A stretch of DNA of 64,000 bases from an uncultured Paracoccaceae bacterium. Its GTDB lineage: Bacteria > Pseudomonadota > Alphaproteobacteria > Rhodobacterales > Rhodobacteraceae. The stretch lies in assembly GCA_947489325.1 (NCBI GenBank), contig CANLDA010000005.1, positions 62,001 to 126,000 of the forward strand, written 5' to 3'. The position numbers and the translations under genes were made by a program. Each line of letters opens with the position of its first letter. The stretch's first letter is position 1. Shown one piece after another: positions 62,871 through 64,000 of the stretch. The notes beneath the pieces were generated by a model. The model was given only the letters and a program-made list of their open reading frames with translations, searched no databases and had not been told where the DNA came from.

Positions 62871-64000
62871 ATGAGCATCCAATCCATATCCTTGGCCGAC
62901 AAATTTGATCTTAAGAAGAATCAGATTTTGCTGAATGGCACGCAGGCGCTTGTGCGGCTGATGTTGACCCAAAAGGCACGGGATGTGGCTGCGGGGCTGA
63001 ATACCGCCGGATATGTAACGGGATATCGCGGATCGCCTTTGGGAGCCGTCGACAGTGTGATGATGCGCGCCGAAGCGCAGTTACAAGAGGCTGATGTTTT
63101 GTTTCAATCCGGCCTGAACGAAGATTTGGCCGCCACCGCATTGTGGGGCAGTCAGCAGGCAGAACTGCGCGGTGAGGGCAAATTCGATGGGGTGTTTGGC
63201 CTGTGGTACGGCAAAGGGCCGGGGGTGGACCGCACGGGCGATGTGATGCGCCATGCCAATATGGCTGGGACGTCACCGCATGGCGGGGTCCTGATGGCGA
63301 TGGGCGATGATCACACGGGCGAAAGTTCCACGGTGTTGCATCAATCCGAGTGGGCGCTTGTGGATGCTTATATGCCCGTGGTGTCGCCCGCCGGGGTGCA
63401 AGAAATCATTGACTATGGTCTCTATGGCATTGCTTTGTCTCGATTTACTGGACTTTGGGTTGGCTTGAAGACCATGAAAGACACGATCGAGGCCACCGCC
63501 GTTGTCAATGGCGCGCTGGATCGGATCGACATCAAGATCCCTGAATTTGACATGCCCGAAGGGGGGCTGAATATCCGTCTGATCGACACACCCCACGCCC
63601 AAGAGGCGCGGATGATTGATCATAAACGGTTTGCCGCCGAGGCGTTTTCTCATGTGAACAAGATGGACAAGCGTATCTGGGGCAAACCCGGTGCGAAAAT
63701 CGGGTTTGTTGCGGCAGGTAAAAACTGGCTCGACCTTGTGCATGCCATGTCTTTGTTGGGCATTGACGAGGATGAAGCAGAGCGTCTGGGCATCACCACC
63801 TATAAGGTCGGACAGGTTTTTCCGCTTGATATGAAAGGGTTTCACGAGTGGGCGGAAGGCCTTGATTTGATTGTGGTGGTCGAGGAAAAGCGCAAACTGA
63901 TCGAGGTGCAGATCAAAGAGGCGATCTTTGATGATCGGCGCGGACGGCGCGTCTATGGCTGGCACAAGGGCGGTGGTGCTGGCTCCATGCATGGTGAGGA
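62871..64000 (+). CDS. Indolepyruvate ferredoxin oxidoreductase family protein, 3' end outside window
   Basis: 376 codons of a protein that is normally about 1,130-1,150 residues, with IorA-like and IorB-like parts fused. The N-terminus (FDLKKNQILLNGTQALVRL; TAGYVTGYRGSPLGAVDS) is the pyruvate-ferredoxin-oxidoreductase-like pyrimidine domain; FGLWYGKGPGVDRTGDVMRHANMAG and GDDHTGESST follow. These enzymes oxidatively decarboxylate aryl or branched 2-oxo acids to acyl-CoA. ATG 62871 follows AGGGAA; an in-frame ATG at 62838 would add 11 residues. Confidence 0.9.
   Translation, partial: MSIQSISLADKFDLKKNQILLNGTQALVRLMLTQKARDVAAGLNTAGYVTGYRGSPLGAVDSVMMRAEAQLQEADVLFQSGLNEDLAATALWGSQQAELRGEGKFDGVFGLWYGKGPGVDRTGDVMRHANMAGTSPHGGVLMAMGDDHTGESSTVLHQSEWALVDAYMPVVSPAGVQEIIDYGLYGIALSRFTGLWVGLKTMKDTIEATAVVNGALDRIDIKIPEFDMPEGGLNIRLIDTPHAQEARMIDHKRFAAEAFSHVNKMDKRIWGKPGAKIGFVAAGKNWLDLVHAMSLLGIDEDEAERLGITTYKVGQVFPLDMKGFHEWAEGLDLIVVVEEKRKLIEVQIKEAIFDDRRGRRVYGWHKGGGAGSMHGE

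Noticed and set aside
1-64000. tRNA, rRNA, CRISPR arrays, prophage or insertion sequences
   Set aside because: No conserved tRNA arms, rRNA sequence, spaced direct repeats, transposase or phage genes were recognised on either strand.

Overview
The window looks like chromosomal DNA from a marine Roseobacter-group alphaproteobacterium (Rhodobacterales). The evidence is gene content and order: an imuA-imuB-dnaE2 mutasome, class II DAHP synthase beside a GlxA-type regulator, cysS-cimA, lpdA, a complete valine-catabolic gene set, transketolase near zapA, and an indolepyruvate ferredoxin oxidoreductase-like protein, with alphaproteobacterial SOS boxes (GTTCN7GTTC). Genus cannot be assigned from sequence alone. 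I saw no rRNA, tRNA, CRISPR array, prophage or insertion sequence. The genes at both edges are cut by the window.

Layout. 1-4.8 kb: error-prone repair mutasome (minus strand). 5.0-7.6 kb: GlxA/AraC regulator divergent from DAHP synthase. 7.8-9.5 kb: cobalt-type nitrile hydratase operon. 9.7-10.2 kb: a gene-poor stretch with a promoter, about 250 nt of hairpin-rich sequence, a 31-codon hydrophobic ORF and a closing hairpin. 10.5-12.6 kb: GAF-LuxR regulator and a Tat-exported metallo-beta-lactamase-fold hydrolase. 12.6-15.6 kb: MttB-family methyltransferase with an upstream micro-ORF, and an aminotransferase. 15.7-16.6 kb: soxR divergent from a VOC/glyoxalase gene, with a SoxR-type promoter between them. 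16.7-21 kb: cysS-cimA-phytoene-synthase-like operon, preceded by a Cys/Ile-rich mini-ORF; the 3' third of cysS has foreign-looking composition. 21-31.8 kb: transport, ureohydrolase, alkA-esterase-GNAT, HNH, pseudouridine catabolism, bactofilin-M23 and peroxiredoxin genes. 31.9-41.8 kb: YhdP-like envelope protein, queA, MFS, LysR/DUF4242, lpdA. 42-44.9 kb: uvrA behind a LexA box. 44.9-54 kb: a Hint-domain protein, then valine degradation (isobutyryl-CoA dehydrogenase, HIBYL-CoA hydrolase, HIBADH, MMSDH) with a LysR regulator. 54-64 kb: CBS protein, coaD, tkt, zapA, grxD, bolA, purL, a probable small RNA, LysR and the IOR-like gene.

The most interesting items are mostly small and non-standard: the structured RNA plus hydrophobic mini-ORF (9.72-10.15 kb); a compact sRNA gene between lysR and purL with promoter, stem, CCUCCC and terminator; the mttB leader ORF flanked by an 11-bp inverted repeat; the chimeric cysS with its Cys/Ile leader and a stop/start-coupled micro-ORF linking it to cimA; and a modular 3'-end repeat present twice (after 41765 and after 55180) whose variable hairpin differs in sequence but keeps its pairing. 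None of these functions is proven by the sequence; each is given with a decisive check.
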